Origin: Apostichopus japonicus
Taxonomy: Eukaryota; Echinodermata; Holothuroidea; Aspidochirotida; Stichopodidae
DNA length: 64,000 nucleotides
Direction of reading: 5' to 3'
Assembly (NCBI RefSeq): GCF_037975245.1
Contig: NC_092562.1
Span: 21,965,054 to 22,029,053 of the forward strand
Within the stretch, counting starts at the first letter, position 1. The number at the start of each line of letters is the position of its first letter. The notes below the pieces were generated by a model. It was given only the letters and a program-made list of their open reading frames with translations, had not been told where the DNA came from and did not search any database. A program made the translations under genes and the position numbers. This document shows, one piece after another, positions 48,881 through 61,900 of this stretch.

Positions 48881-51800
48881 TGCTATTGCACACAAAGCCC
48901 TTATAAAACTAAGATACATACTCGAATAGTGTTTACAGATATCTATACATTAATACACAATTACGCCTTACATTACATATACCACTTATACGCTCCAATT
49001 ATTATCAATGCGATTAAATCCATATATCATTGATTATTTCGTCTCCACCGCACTACGGGATTCGCAAGCAAATGAGTGATACGTGGTTGGAATTTTGTGT
49101 AAAACTAACTATAAACACATCGAAATTGACAACAAATTGACAACAAAGATGTGACAATACACAACAACTCTGCGATAGAATACACAATTATACTTTAATT
49201 TCACTGCATGAGGAGCTATAGTATAACATGTTCTAAATATCATATATATGGTGTTTCATGTGTATAACGACAGCTGTATTCAACGGAAAAAATGTAAATA
49301 TCTTGATTTCCAATCAAGCTAGATCTTTGAATGAATTAAAGACAACTCGATCGATTGAGAGATAGATAGTTATACAGAGAGAGGGAGAGGAGGGGGGGGG
49401 GGGTGGGGGTGAACGTTTCGATCAAACACATGCTCAATCAAACGTATATGGTCACGGCAAGTAATACAATTTCACTTGATCCGGGATACTGTAAATGAAA
49501 CCAAACTTGAACATGAAGGTACCAATATATGTTACAGGGCGTATAAGGGCATCTCCGCAAAGTTCCATACCCGGCGAATGGATTGCATTGAAAATCAAGA
49601 CTGGCCAAAATGAAACAAAATACCTTTAGTAGATTTTGAGGTCATGTTTGGCGTCCAAAAATGGTTATGCCGGTTACAAATATGTGTGGGTGGGTGTTTT
49701 TTAAGCATGCATTGTTCTATTAATTTCACAAAGGATGAAATGTTGGTGGATAGGTCTATAGCAAAGTTGTTTGTTATCAAACTATATGTAACTAGCCCTT
49801 TCACGATGAAAAAAACCCCCACATATATTAAGTGATGTTGTTGGATTTTGTAGTAATAAAGCAGAAGTCAGGAAAAACTTGCGGGGATTTGATTATAAGA
49901 TAGGTAATAACTTGTGTGGAATATTTGAAAGATCGTCAGTTCTGGAATCAATTTCTGGATTAACCGCTTATCATGGTAAGTTCAACACAACCCATGCATG
50001 TGATTTCTTGAACAACTCATACATGGACTTCCTTGCAAAAATAGGCATTTTTCTAGTTCTGTTTAATTTCGAGCCTTCGATTTCTTTTCTTTTTCTGTAA
50101 GCTATACACTGTTAGCTCTTGTGAAGTGCAACTGGTGGTCTTTATTTCAGCAAAGATGGCAACATGATATGAACAACAATAATGGTAGATAACTTTAATC
50201 GACTATCACAAGTCTTGGAATAAATCAATTTACTTTCACATGCCAGAGATATGCGATGAGGTGGGTGGGGAGGAGGTGTTTTCTTCTTTCGAGGTGTAAG
50301 TGCATCTTGCATAAATGCGGTTGAAACCACCCAATGTACATGGCTTGATTAGTTTGTACTGTGAATAAGAGACAACCGTTAATCAGTATAAGGTGAAGTG
50401 TGTTATAACACCGTAACACATGTTAGACATGTCAGCAGATGCTACTGTGGAAAAATTACTAACAAACAAATTCAATACTCAAAGGCTGTTTAAACTAATG
50501 ACTGGTTAGGAGCCTAAAAACTGTCCGTATATTTGACTAGTCTGTATACTTTGTAAAGATGGTTCGCCGTGTTTTGAGCGTTTACAGTAACGTGTCAGCC
50601 ACTTTCTGTTAAAATGTGGAAATCTTTTATGTTGAAACCTTCTGGTTGGTCCAGTCAATCTCGATGCACAACATTGTGTTTAGCATTTTATGTTTGTCAG
50701 TTCATCTCAGTACCACGATCTGGTCATAAATGTAACACACATCAGTTTTAACTGATTAACGGGTTCCCACCTCTACCACCCTTAGCTTAATAAAGCTACG
50801 AGAATCGTGTGTTAAAACTGATACCGTTAGGTCGTGGAATATTGGCGATAAGCCCAGCAAAAGGTTATTAAATAGATAAAAACCAGTATGCGCTTAATTA
50901 AAGAGTAAAAGTTGTAGAACGATAAGATCCGTGTTCCATTATCTCCATAATACATAGATCATAATTGCTGTTTTAATACAGCTTTTACTAGCTCCAAAGT
51001 CTGACCACCATCAAGATCATTGTTCTACGGAATAACGCTTCTCTGTTTAGTATTGCTATTTTTAATGTCATGTGAATGACAACCTCATCTTAAGTTTTTG
51101 ACTAGTCGTCGATCGGTGCCAATGTTATGTTTTACAACGTAGTTTTTCGTAGTGTTTAGTTTAGCGACATTTTGTCCGAGTCTCGTTTCTAATTTCATGT
51201 GCCCACTACGGTAAAACGTCCCTGACAAATAACGTTCATTGATTTACTTCCTTGCTCCCTTCTTGCTAATGACTGAATCGTGGACTCTCTACAGAAAATA
51301 AAAACATCAAGGAAAGCACATAATCATACCACCCGATTGACACAGCAATAGTATTGTATCATAATATGAAAACAAAATCAACAGTATAATCGTTGTTATA
51401 TATATACACCTCCCTCGGTAATATAACACATCCACAATAATATTGTTGCATATATGTAGTTTTACATGGTACAATGATATATTATAATAACAATGATGTT
51501 GTTCAATAATAAATGCAGTACGATCATAGTATTATATACTAACATACAGTTAACATTAACCAATCATTGTAGGTGATCTTTGCACAGCGCACTGCAGTAT
51601 AAAATTGCATCTCATAAACTAACAAAATCAAAGGAACTCGCGACACTGTATTTGATGCAATGTATGCATGATCACACTGTTACAGACTCAAAGAAAGACG
51701 GTTGAAAGTTGAATGAATGTGTTTAGTTTCGTACACAGGATCTATAGTTTGTGTTAAAGTTCTTATCTGAATCTCTATAGCCCTTTTTACAGACTTGAAA

Positions 51801-52475
51801 GTTTATCTGCGTCGAGGGTTCTCTAGAGTGATTGTTCCTTCTCCTTAGCTTTCGTCATTTCCGTGTAAGTGTATTTTCTATATATCCTAGAAAGAGGTCA
51901 ATTCTTTCTATAAAGAACCCCACCCCCCCCCCCCCAACCACCTGCCGTTACTCTTTGGAATTATGGTTACTGTTGAATCCTTAGAATATTAAAACTAGCT
52001 TGTCAGGGTAGAATGGTACCTTACTTTTCTAATTTTAATTAAAAATATTATACACCTTGCAATGAGGATTACAATTGACTTCAACAATGCATTCCATGTT
52101 TTTCTTTAGTCGTTTTATTTTTGGGCTAGTGAGGGGTAGCGGGGGTGTGGGGGGGGGGAGATGTTGATCTTAAACATAAAGGAGAGGTGCAGTAGGCTCA
52201 TCAAGGAAGGTCTTTAGTGAATATAATTATCAAAATAGAACATTCAGCGTCGAACGTAACCTAAACAACTAAACGATAAAGACCTCTCCACCAACTCCAT
52301 AGGCTTGTGACTTATGGCCTTTGAGCATTTCAAGGTTCATACCAGTCAATCGCATCAAAAATTGTATACAGAGGAATAACTCTTAACTTAAAACTCATTA
52401 CCCAAAGGGGTGGATTGATTCCATCGGTTTCAGGTCTCGCAACCAGTGCGCCGCCGACTCCGAGGAATCAAATGC
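48881..52475. other. Intergenic between LRAT-like gene B and the lipid transfer protein
   Basis: AT-rich. G/C homopolymer tracts near 49394, 51925 and 52148. No supported gene. Confidence 0.55.
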
Positions 52476-52540
52476 GCTGATTTTCCCCATGGTCGTTAAA
52501 TATGCTAATTTGATGCGATGCGCCAAATGCGATGCTTGTT
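52476..52540. repeat. Dispersed repeat copy 2 (related to 9.10 kb)
   Basis: Counterpart of the 9098-9160 copy, same orientation, estimated by eye at roughly three-quarters identity. Confidence 0.5.
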
Positions 52541-52842
52541 ACAAGGCCTAAGTAAGACCGGTTTGGGTCACGGAGCCTGTCACGAAAAAGTTAGCCGAAT
52601 GTATAGACTAGTTCCAAACAAAGTTCATGGTGGAAATATTTATCACTCTTCGCGATCTTTTGCTTTTTATGTAGACTCCAAGGTAAAAAGTCTGATCCAT
52701 TTCAAGGAGACCTTGGTTGTCATGCAGCCAATGGCTTACTGAAATTAACATCTTATGTTATCTCAACGTCTTAGTTGATACAATTGTCGATAACGGAGAT
52801 TTGTAATTGCACCTTACGACTTATAACCAGATGAGGAATCCT

Positions 52843-52850
52843 TGATAAGA
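52843..52850 (+). promoter_or_regulatory. GATA-factor consensus (TGATAAGA) just upstream of the lipid transfer protein
   Basis: TGATAAGA matches WGATAR and sits about 35-42 bp before the ATG; a TATA-like TTATAA lies about 20 bp further upstream. GATA factors drive digestive and fat-storage genes in many animals. A short motif alone is weak evidence. Confidence 0.25.
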
Positions 52851-52884
52851 CATTACAGGACCAGTTGGTTCCCACGGCAGCACC

Positions 52885-52933
52885 ATGAAGTATCTTCTTC
52901 TGTTATTCCTGTCAGTGGTAACAGTGCATGCTG
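52885..52933 (+). CDS. Lipid transfer protein exon 1, signal peptide
   Basis: ATG in the context CACCATGA, then a hydrophobic leader (KYLLLLFLSVVTVHA) and a GTAAGG donor in phase 1. A signal-peptide-only first exon is common for secreted animal proteins. Confidence 0.85.
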
Positions 52934-55900
52934 GTAAGGATACACTTGTTTTCTCATTTCTTTGTACAGTCATGTGATTTTCTCGAAATAAATGAGACAT
53001 AATAACGACATATACTGATTTGAATAAAAATATATATATAACAAAATATGTTTAACCGCACGTTTGCTGATTGTGCCATTGTGTAGCTTACTTCGACAAA
53101 TAGTTTGCTTGCTTCAGTTCTCTTACGCAATACAAATTAATATATGGTTCTTCTTATACGTCTATCATTGCATTCAAGTGCACATAAATGGTTGAAGTTT
53201 GATCTGTTTTTTTTTTTTAAATTAATTGCAAAGTATTGTCATACTCGGGGGTTGATGAAATCGTCGACCACGGCAAGCAAAATACTACTTTAAAACTGTT
53301 GCAACGCCAGCCAGTTTAATATCAAAGTCTTCTCGATTTCTTAATTAACAATTAACAACACCAAGTTGACAATATTTTTTTGTAGCAAATGAACAAATAT
53401 ATTTTGTTAATAAACCCTCAAATTTTCGTGGTATTTTCACAATGGAAAATGGTTGTTGATTATTTTTTTTTGAAAGAGTCTATTCCTTTCAAACCAAACT
53501 TTAACAGGTTGGCCAGTATAGTATACATTTTTATACTATAGTAGTAACCAGCCTAGCTATATACTTTGCACGTTATAAGTAGCGGGACTGCAGTGTATTT
53601 TGACATTGGCTGTTGATGCTATATGTTGTCTTATTGAACGTAGACCTTATATGGAACATCCATCTAGGACATTGAGTGAGTTATATCAGCAGTATAGTAT
53701 TGTGACGTAGACTTTATATGGAACATCCATTTAGGACATTGAGTGAGTTATATCAGCAGTATATTATTGTGACGTAGACTTTATATGGAACATCGATCTA
53801 AGACATTGAGTGAGTTATATCAGCAGTATAGTATTGTGACGTAGACTTTATATGGAACATCGATCTAGGGCATTGAGTGAGTTATATCAGCAGTATAGTA
53901 TTGTGACGTAGACTTTATATGGAACATCGATCTAAGACATTGAGTGAGTTATATCAGCAGTATAGTATTGTGACGTAGACTTTATATGGAACATCCATCT
54001 AGGACATTGAGTGAGTTATATCAGCAGTGTAGTATTGTGACGTAGACTTTATATGGAACATCGATCTAGGACATTGAGTGAGTTATATCAGCAGTATAGT
54101 ATTGTGACGTAGACTTTATATGGAACATCCATCTAGGACATTGAGTGAGTTATATCAGCAGTGTAGTATTGTGACGTAGACTTTATATGGAATATCGATC
54201 TAGGACATTGAGTGAGTTATATCAGCAGTATAGTATTGTGACGTAGACTTTATATGGAACATCGATCTAGGACATTGAGTGAGTTATATTAGCAGTATAG
54301 TATTGTGACGTAGACTTTATATGGAACATCGATCTAGGACATTGAGTGAGTTATATCAGCAGTATAGTATTGTGACGTAGACTTTATATGGAACATCGAT
54401 CTAAGACACTGAGTGAGTTATATCAGCAGTATAGTATTGTGACGTAGACTTTATATGGAACATCCATCTAGGACATTGAGTGAGTTATATCAGCAGTATA
54501 GTATTGTGACGTAGACTTTATATGGAACATCGATCTAGGACATTGAGTGAGTTATATCAGCAGTATAGTATTGTGACGTAGACTTTATATGGAACATCGA
54601 TCTAGGACATTGAGTGAGTTATATCAGCAGTATAGTATTGTGACGTAGACTTTATATAGAACATCGATCTAGGACATTGAGTGAGTTATATTAGCAGTAT
54701 AGTATTGTGACGTAGACTTTATATGGAACATCGATCTAGGACATTGAGTTAGTTATATCAGCAGTATAGTATTGTGACGTAGACTTTATATGGAACATCG
54801 ATCTAGGACATTGAGTGAGTTATATCAGCAGTATAGTATTGTGACGTAAACTTTATATGGAACATCGATCTAGGACATTGAGTGAGCTATATGAGTTGTA
54901 TAGTATTGTGACGAAAATGCACAGGGAAGTAGCTGCTTGAAATGTGTCTTTCAACTCCATCTTTCAGCACCAGCATCACTACACCAAGAGGAAACATGTC
55001 AAAGTAAGTACACCGCCTCTGTTTGCATAAATTAATTAGCATAGTATGTCTCCGAGAGAGGGCGATGGGTTTTTGTTTGTGGCAACCAGTGGGGTTAATC
55101 CTTTAATTTTCGTATACTATATGCGGCTTGACTTTGGTACAATACCCAGTGTACTGTCCTCTAATATCCTGTTACAAAACAGTCCTATTGACAGTATCCT
55201 ATATGAACAGTTCCTAACCGTTATCTAATAGAAACATGAATATTCATATTAGCCATAATGTCACTTCAAGAACTGTAAACCCACGAAGGTAAATACTCAA
55301 CATGTAAGCCTGTTACTAGACAAACGTTCGTCATGATCACGTGGTCACAGTCCTGACGTACGGGACCCAATTCTGGGCGTATCTTTATGCGCTGAAACTG
55401 ACAGTTATACTTTCTCGCGCCCTGCAGGCTCCTGGGTGACTTTCCATAGAAATCTAACTCTCGCAATTTTACTTCATATGACGCAATTCTGGTTAGTTGT
55501 GTGATCTAGTTCCAAGAGAAATCGAGTTTGGCAATTTATTCTTACTCATTGATTAATTTAATTCAGATGGTGCATTGATTCTTTTGAAATGTTCATCTTC
55601 AGACAAGATAGATCGGTTAATTCATGTCAAGAAAATATACATTATTAGTAAACTTTTATTAAATAAAAGAACATGTGGATATATTGTAGACTCATATAAG
55701 TTTAATATTTAGAAAAAAAAAAACTTCTATTGGGTTAAATAATTATCTTTAGGTTGGATAGAGCCGGGAAACAGTTATACTTACAGTTATAACGCTACGG
55801 CGCAAACGGCGTTCGATGGAAACTTTCCAGAAAACGCGTATAAGACGAATCTCATCTGTGAAGTCCTTATTAAGTCTCCGGAGAACTGTGTCATCGTCAT

Positions 55901-58900
55901 GACAACGAGGTCATGTGAGATCTTTCCGGAGTCAGAACAGGTAAGCTACAACATCACCATGTAAGTTCGTTTCGTGCCAAATCATAGCTTCCGAAACTTC
56001 TATAAAGATCTCCCTCAAAATAAAATAAAACTGTTAGAAAACTGCTTATCCACTAGAGAGCCTGTGTAATAGAATGTGTAAAAGTAAGTAGGCCCGACGT
56101 TTCGATCCTAGCAAGATCTTCTAAAGAGGCTAAAAAAAAAATATATATATTAGAAAAAAAGCCTCTAAAGAAGATCCTACTAGGATCGAAACGTCAGGCC
56201 TACTTACTTTTACAAGATCTCTCTCCACACAAAACACGTTAATGCATAAATGCTTTTAAAGTACGCATTCCTTTCGATGCTTTTAAAGTAAGCATTCCTT
56301 TCGATCCTGAACGACCAACTGTTTTCCTATTAGATTTTAATCACACGCAAAACCAATCGGTTTCTCTTTGAATTTGCTTTTGAGCTTTGTTTTCCATATG
56401 TTTTACATTAACTATACTTAAAGATTTGAAAACTATAATTAAACTAATGAAATACACTGTATGGTTGAACACGAGCCCATTTCACTATATTGCTCCAAAC
56501 TCCAGTGAACTTTTTTCTGAAATTTACATTATATTTCCGCACCAAACCGTTTCATTACTCCTGGAAATTGGAACAAAAAGAGTTCCCTATTATTTAATCC
56601 CGACAAGTGTTCCTTACAGGCTGTCAATGTACTCTTAAATTGTAATTTGCAGTATGGGTTGAACATTTTCTTTTATCTCTTAAGTAACATACGTGAGTAT
56701 CAAATCAACGATGTGTTTGAAAACAGAACATACATAATGTCAACAGAAACGCAACATAGCTAAGCAAATTTTGGCAAATATTTCAAAGGTTTGTGAACAA
56801 AAGTCATGGGAAACGAAGTTTTCTGTAAGAGATATCCCTTACAGAAAACTTCGTTTCCCAAGACTTTTGTTCTCCTTCATTATTTCTTAAGGCAATTTTC
56901 CTACAGGCTATCAGTCATAATTCGCAAAGCATAGAACAATTTAAGGAGTTTTGAGACAAGTTTGCTGCTGTTGCTGCTAGGATTTTTGGAAGATAGATGC
57001 TCTTACAACCTCAGATTTTCATTGCGTAAAAGATCGCTTTGATTTAGGCAGTGCAATGGAGGAATAGCGATATTTGTACGCACATCAATCTGCAGCTTTG
57101 TACGAAGTCGCCGCTCTAATCGAGCAGCGGTTCAAAGTAGCAGTGAGGTACTGTATATGCTTGAACTCCCGCACACCTTACTGTATGACTAGTAAAATAG
57201 TGGAGCCCTAATGTAATAGAAGCCAAGCTATCTTCGTAGGTATTTTTTACAGATGTTGTATTTTTAATTGTTTGAGACACTACAGTAGGCCTAGCTGCTT
57301 ATTTATGATTCATCACTTACTTTTGGTGGAAAAAGGTTAAATTTCATACTGCACAGAAACATAATTGTCCAATGTGCAATTTACGTAGCACCATGCATCT
57401 GCCTAAGTGCCTAATATTTTTTTCTCACAGAAAGTATTGATGTTGTAGATCTGTGCTATGGAGACTTGAACAGCAATGATAGGCCTAGTGGCGAGGGAAA
57501 TTTGGCGAGTAGATTGTTCGTCAATAGCGAATACTTTTAAAAATATTTGTCGAGGCCTGAAAACCTTTGAAACATGACTCTCATGGTAAAAATCATGGAT
57601 ACTTTTCATAAATGGAAGATGGATTTGCCATATTGAGTACAAGAATCCTGTTGCTTGGGAGGTCAAATCTCCATTGAGGTCAACAGAGGTCAAACTCTGA
57701 AAAACCTTTTACATGGTATCTAACGATGGAAATCGTGGATACCTCTAATACTTGGTGTGTGGATTCATAACTTTGAGTACAAGACCCCTATTGTTTTTGA
57801 TGGAGGTGTGTATAGCAACGAACAGTATACTGACCTGTGTTTAACATGCCATAGCGTTATATTGTATCAAAATGGTGGTTCGGGCCATTTCTATTGTAAC
57901 AGCTAGCTCTGAGAATACTAACAACCAGAAGTCAAGTGCACTGAAGTCATCAAAACCTCAATGCATTTTGCATTCTGGTTTTTCTTTCCACTGATTCCAC
58001 CAACACTGCAGAAAAGTCACTGTTAAGGTTGTGAGACTAAAACAAACTGAATGACAGTTCACTTAAATCTAACAAACTTTAACTCATTGTACGCCATTAT
58101 CACAGGGTTTTGAAGAAGCCAAAATCGGTAATTTTATGTTTATTCCGAAACGGATGATTTTGGAATCGGTTGCTACGGCAGTTACTAAAAGGCTAAAACC
58201 ATTACGCATCCCTAGTCTATAATGAAGTTACATTAGCCAACTTATAAACCTCAGGCACAGGCTAGGTCTCTAGACCTAACGTTAATTGCCTTCGATGTTG
58301 GATTAGCCTCAAATAAGACATCAGCAGTAAAACAGTGACTAGCAAGATCGTTCGCTCATCCATTTGAAGGGTTTGTAAGAAATTCCAATCTGGGTTAACG
58401 TGTAATGGAAGTGGTAAGGATTGGTTTGAAATTTGAATACAGCATACTGTTTATGTGCAATAATAAAAATATTGAACGTTCCGGCGCAGTGGTGTACGGA
58501 GTAGAATGTACCAAATTAGTATATCACATGTAAAAAAGATTCATTTGTTTTCCCTAAAACAATGAACTTAATTTGTAGGTATAGACGTGAATTGCTACCG
58601 ACATTAATGTGATAAAAAGTTCATACACTTCCAACTTCAGATTTCGTATTTCAATACCCCCCCCCCCCCCCCGTCTTTGTACTGTCCTAACCACTCATCC
58701 TCTAAATTTTTGTTAGGGGGTATCACTTATACCTGGAATAAGTTATTATTACACCTGGGTTAAGACCTATGCTATATTCACACGTCCGGAACAGCCACCG
58801 GTGATACCCAGGACGGGAAGAATAAACACTATTAGGTAGCCTACTGATAACCTTCAATCGGCTATGATTATCTTTTGGTCAATTTGATTAAAAAAGCGTT

Positions 58901-61900
58901 AGGGAACTACTCGCAACAAACAAACAAGCAAACAGATTAAGTAATCTAGCTAATTGTAATCCTTCTGTTATAGATAAACGGATTATTTCATGTAATGGAT
59001 ATCTCATATGTAAACAGAGGATTCAGAGTGACAAGGAAGGCAGAATGACAAAGGGATGGGTCAATTGTATTAGTCAAAGATCGAGATAATTCAAAAGTTT
59101 TAATAAGCCGCCGGACTGGAGAGTATTCAAAAGTATAAACACAGACACGAACCCATATTTGAACTGGTAGAAAAGGCACCCCGACCCATCAGGCTATCTT
59201 TTGATTCACCACATGGTTGAGGGATTACTGAAACCATTATACAGGGAAATGTTGGTGGAGGAAGGGTGGCGCACGGAGAGGGGGAGAGGGGGGGGGAGAG
59301 GGAGGCCTTGATTCTACTTGACCGTCTACCACACTTCAATAGATGGTGGAAGGCAAAGGCATGGATCAATTGTATATATTAGACAAAGACCAAGATAATT
59401 CAAAATGTTTTAAGCCGGATCGTAGAGTACTAAAAGTATACAAAGACACACGAAACCATATTTAACCTGGTAGAAAAGGCAATTGCCCCACCCCGGCTAC
59501 CCCGTTCCATCAGGCCATCTTTTGATTCGCCACACGGTGGAGAGATTACTGAATTCATAATACAGTGGTGGTGCCTGAGAGGGGGTGGGGGGGGGGAACT
59601 CTTCATTCTACTTGACCATCTACCATACGTCTACCTTACTCTTCTTTGAAGGCAAATTCTGTTGGTGACAGGTTGAACAGATACGATCTAGCTGCTAAGA
59701 CGAATGACGGACTGATCGAAGAGATTTATCCAGATGTACGAGAAGAAATGGAGATCCTTAATATTAAAAGAGGGATCCTCAGCGCTTTACAAATACAAGT
59801 AACAGAGAAACGTCAGACTAAGATCGTTCGGAATGACCTCAGCATCCATGGAAACTGCTCCTCTGATATGTCCATCTCCAAGTTGAAAGGAGACGATCTA
59901 ACGACAGTGTTCAGTGTAACCAGGGACTTAACGTCGTGTAAAATCAATACTGCACAGGATGAGAATGTATGGTTAATGCTTTCTCCAAGCATGGTAGGAC
60001 TATTGTTTTCCCCTTCAGTGCATTTTGATGCTTTCCAAGCTCATTATTGTACAATGCTTTCCTCGTCCGTGGTATGCATATAGGTCGCAGGTGGGGGGGG
60101 GGGGGTCGGGGAAGGTTTGCCGAATCCCCGTTGTCAATCGGGTAGTATGACGAAATGTGGGATGAAGGTTAATTTATTCCCTTTTTAATAATATAATGTA
60201 GAAAAGTTGAAATACTCATAGAGAGGGCGCTGTGATATACTTGCTCTAAAAGCCCGACCTGTTTGCATGTGTGGTACACTACCTGTTTATGAAATGTGTC
60301 ATCCTTTCACGTTCCTTGTTTGTGTAGAATGTATAAAAATAATTTCCTGGTTATGCTTTCTACCCTCAACGTCTTTTCATGAATGTTCATTTCCTCGTCC
60401 ATTATGCTGAAGATGATTAAAATTGTTCAATGCTTCCAATGCAGTTATGATTTTTGTCATGACATGTTCAAAGTTTTCAATGGTAACATCGAAATGCTTT
60501 GCTAGTCCCTGAAGTGTTGTTGTGTTAATATTCTGTTTGTCAGTTTTCAGTTAATTAAGCCTTCGTTTAACGTTGTTTCCTATCCAAAGATGAACCGTGC
60601 ACCGCTTAGATCGTCTCAAAACTGCAACTACGTGACGTCATCTGGTAGGATTGAACACGTGAGCTGTCTAGAAGTCCATACATATGAGCCGATGGGGATC
60701 CCTGTAGCGGGAACCATGCAAACTACAATTCATCAACATCTAGAGTTAATAGATTACGAAAGGGAGAACTACATGGATTATTCATTCCGTAGAGGTAAGT
60801 TAAATGCAGCATATTATGCACACTGTCAAGCCCACGATCCAGCTGAAGTTTCGATGAGGACTGAGCCACGACCCACTTGATGCCCACTTCCCTTCATAAT
60901 CGATGCTCTGAATACGAAGCTTGGACTATGTGGACTATGAACTATGGATGTTAAAATTAGCATAATTCGTTTGTCCAGGTTATACATTAGTTATTATTAA
61001 TTTAATTAAGTAATGAAAGACTGTCGTGTAGTGCTGTACTTATACGATGAAAAACTTTCATACCGTTAAAAAAAAAAATCCCTGATTTTCAATCCATGGA
61101 AAGTTCCATAGTAATTCGGTGGAATCAAGGGAACCACCGAAAACAAAATTAGCAATCTGCTTTAGGATGCGTCTCAAAGTTTCGGGCTGTCGGTTTAGTG
61201 TATAAAATATTCAAAACAATCAAATTAACCAGGAATAACATTCATTGACTTATACACCAGCTAGGAAAGGGTTGAAGCAAAATTGTAACACCCTCTCCCC
61301 TGCGGCATTTATTGACTGTGTATAAGTTGTACAGGTCGTTGAAAAAACCCAAGAAATACTAGAACAATGTCTTGCAGTAGCACCCTATATCGAATAACCT
61401 GAGGTATCAGACCATATTAAACTTTAAAATATCACGTTAAGAATAAAGTCAGCCCCTCAATCACACAAGTGAATTCAGTGTGACAACCGTGTCGACACGT
61501 TCTCTGTATGTATAGGTTACAAAGCCTATACTAAAGATAATTCAATAACCATTATATGTTAGTTTAAATCTTTTAGACTATCGTATATGTTGTAGTGTTT
61601 TATTATATCAAATTCAATCATCATTATTTGTGCAGCGTCAAATTCGTGTACTCGTGTATAGGCCTACTCGTCCCACATAGAAAAACAATATATAAAAAGG
61701 AGGAAAATTAATAAATCATGCAAAAAATGTCATCTCATTAGGTATGTTTAATTAAGCTTCTTTTCCCCCCGTTTGGGAGGGTGGACATTGAATAGACAGG
61801 TCTAATTGTATAATGGTATCTTTCACGTAAGAATAGGGCATCGTATGACTACCTCTGTAGTGAGTTGCCTATACATATAGTGTATGATGGTATTTTATAC

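Noticed and set aside
52518-52742. 74-residue frame just upstream of the lipid transfer gene
   Set aside because: Begins inside a dispersed repeat shared with 9.1 kb; no recognisable domain and no splice evidence.
53640-54912. CRISPR-like array
   Set aside because: Units are contiguous 67-bp tandem copies without unique spacers, in an animal intron.
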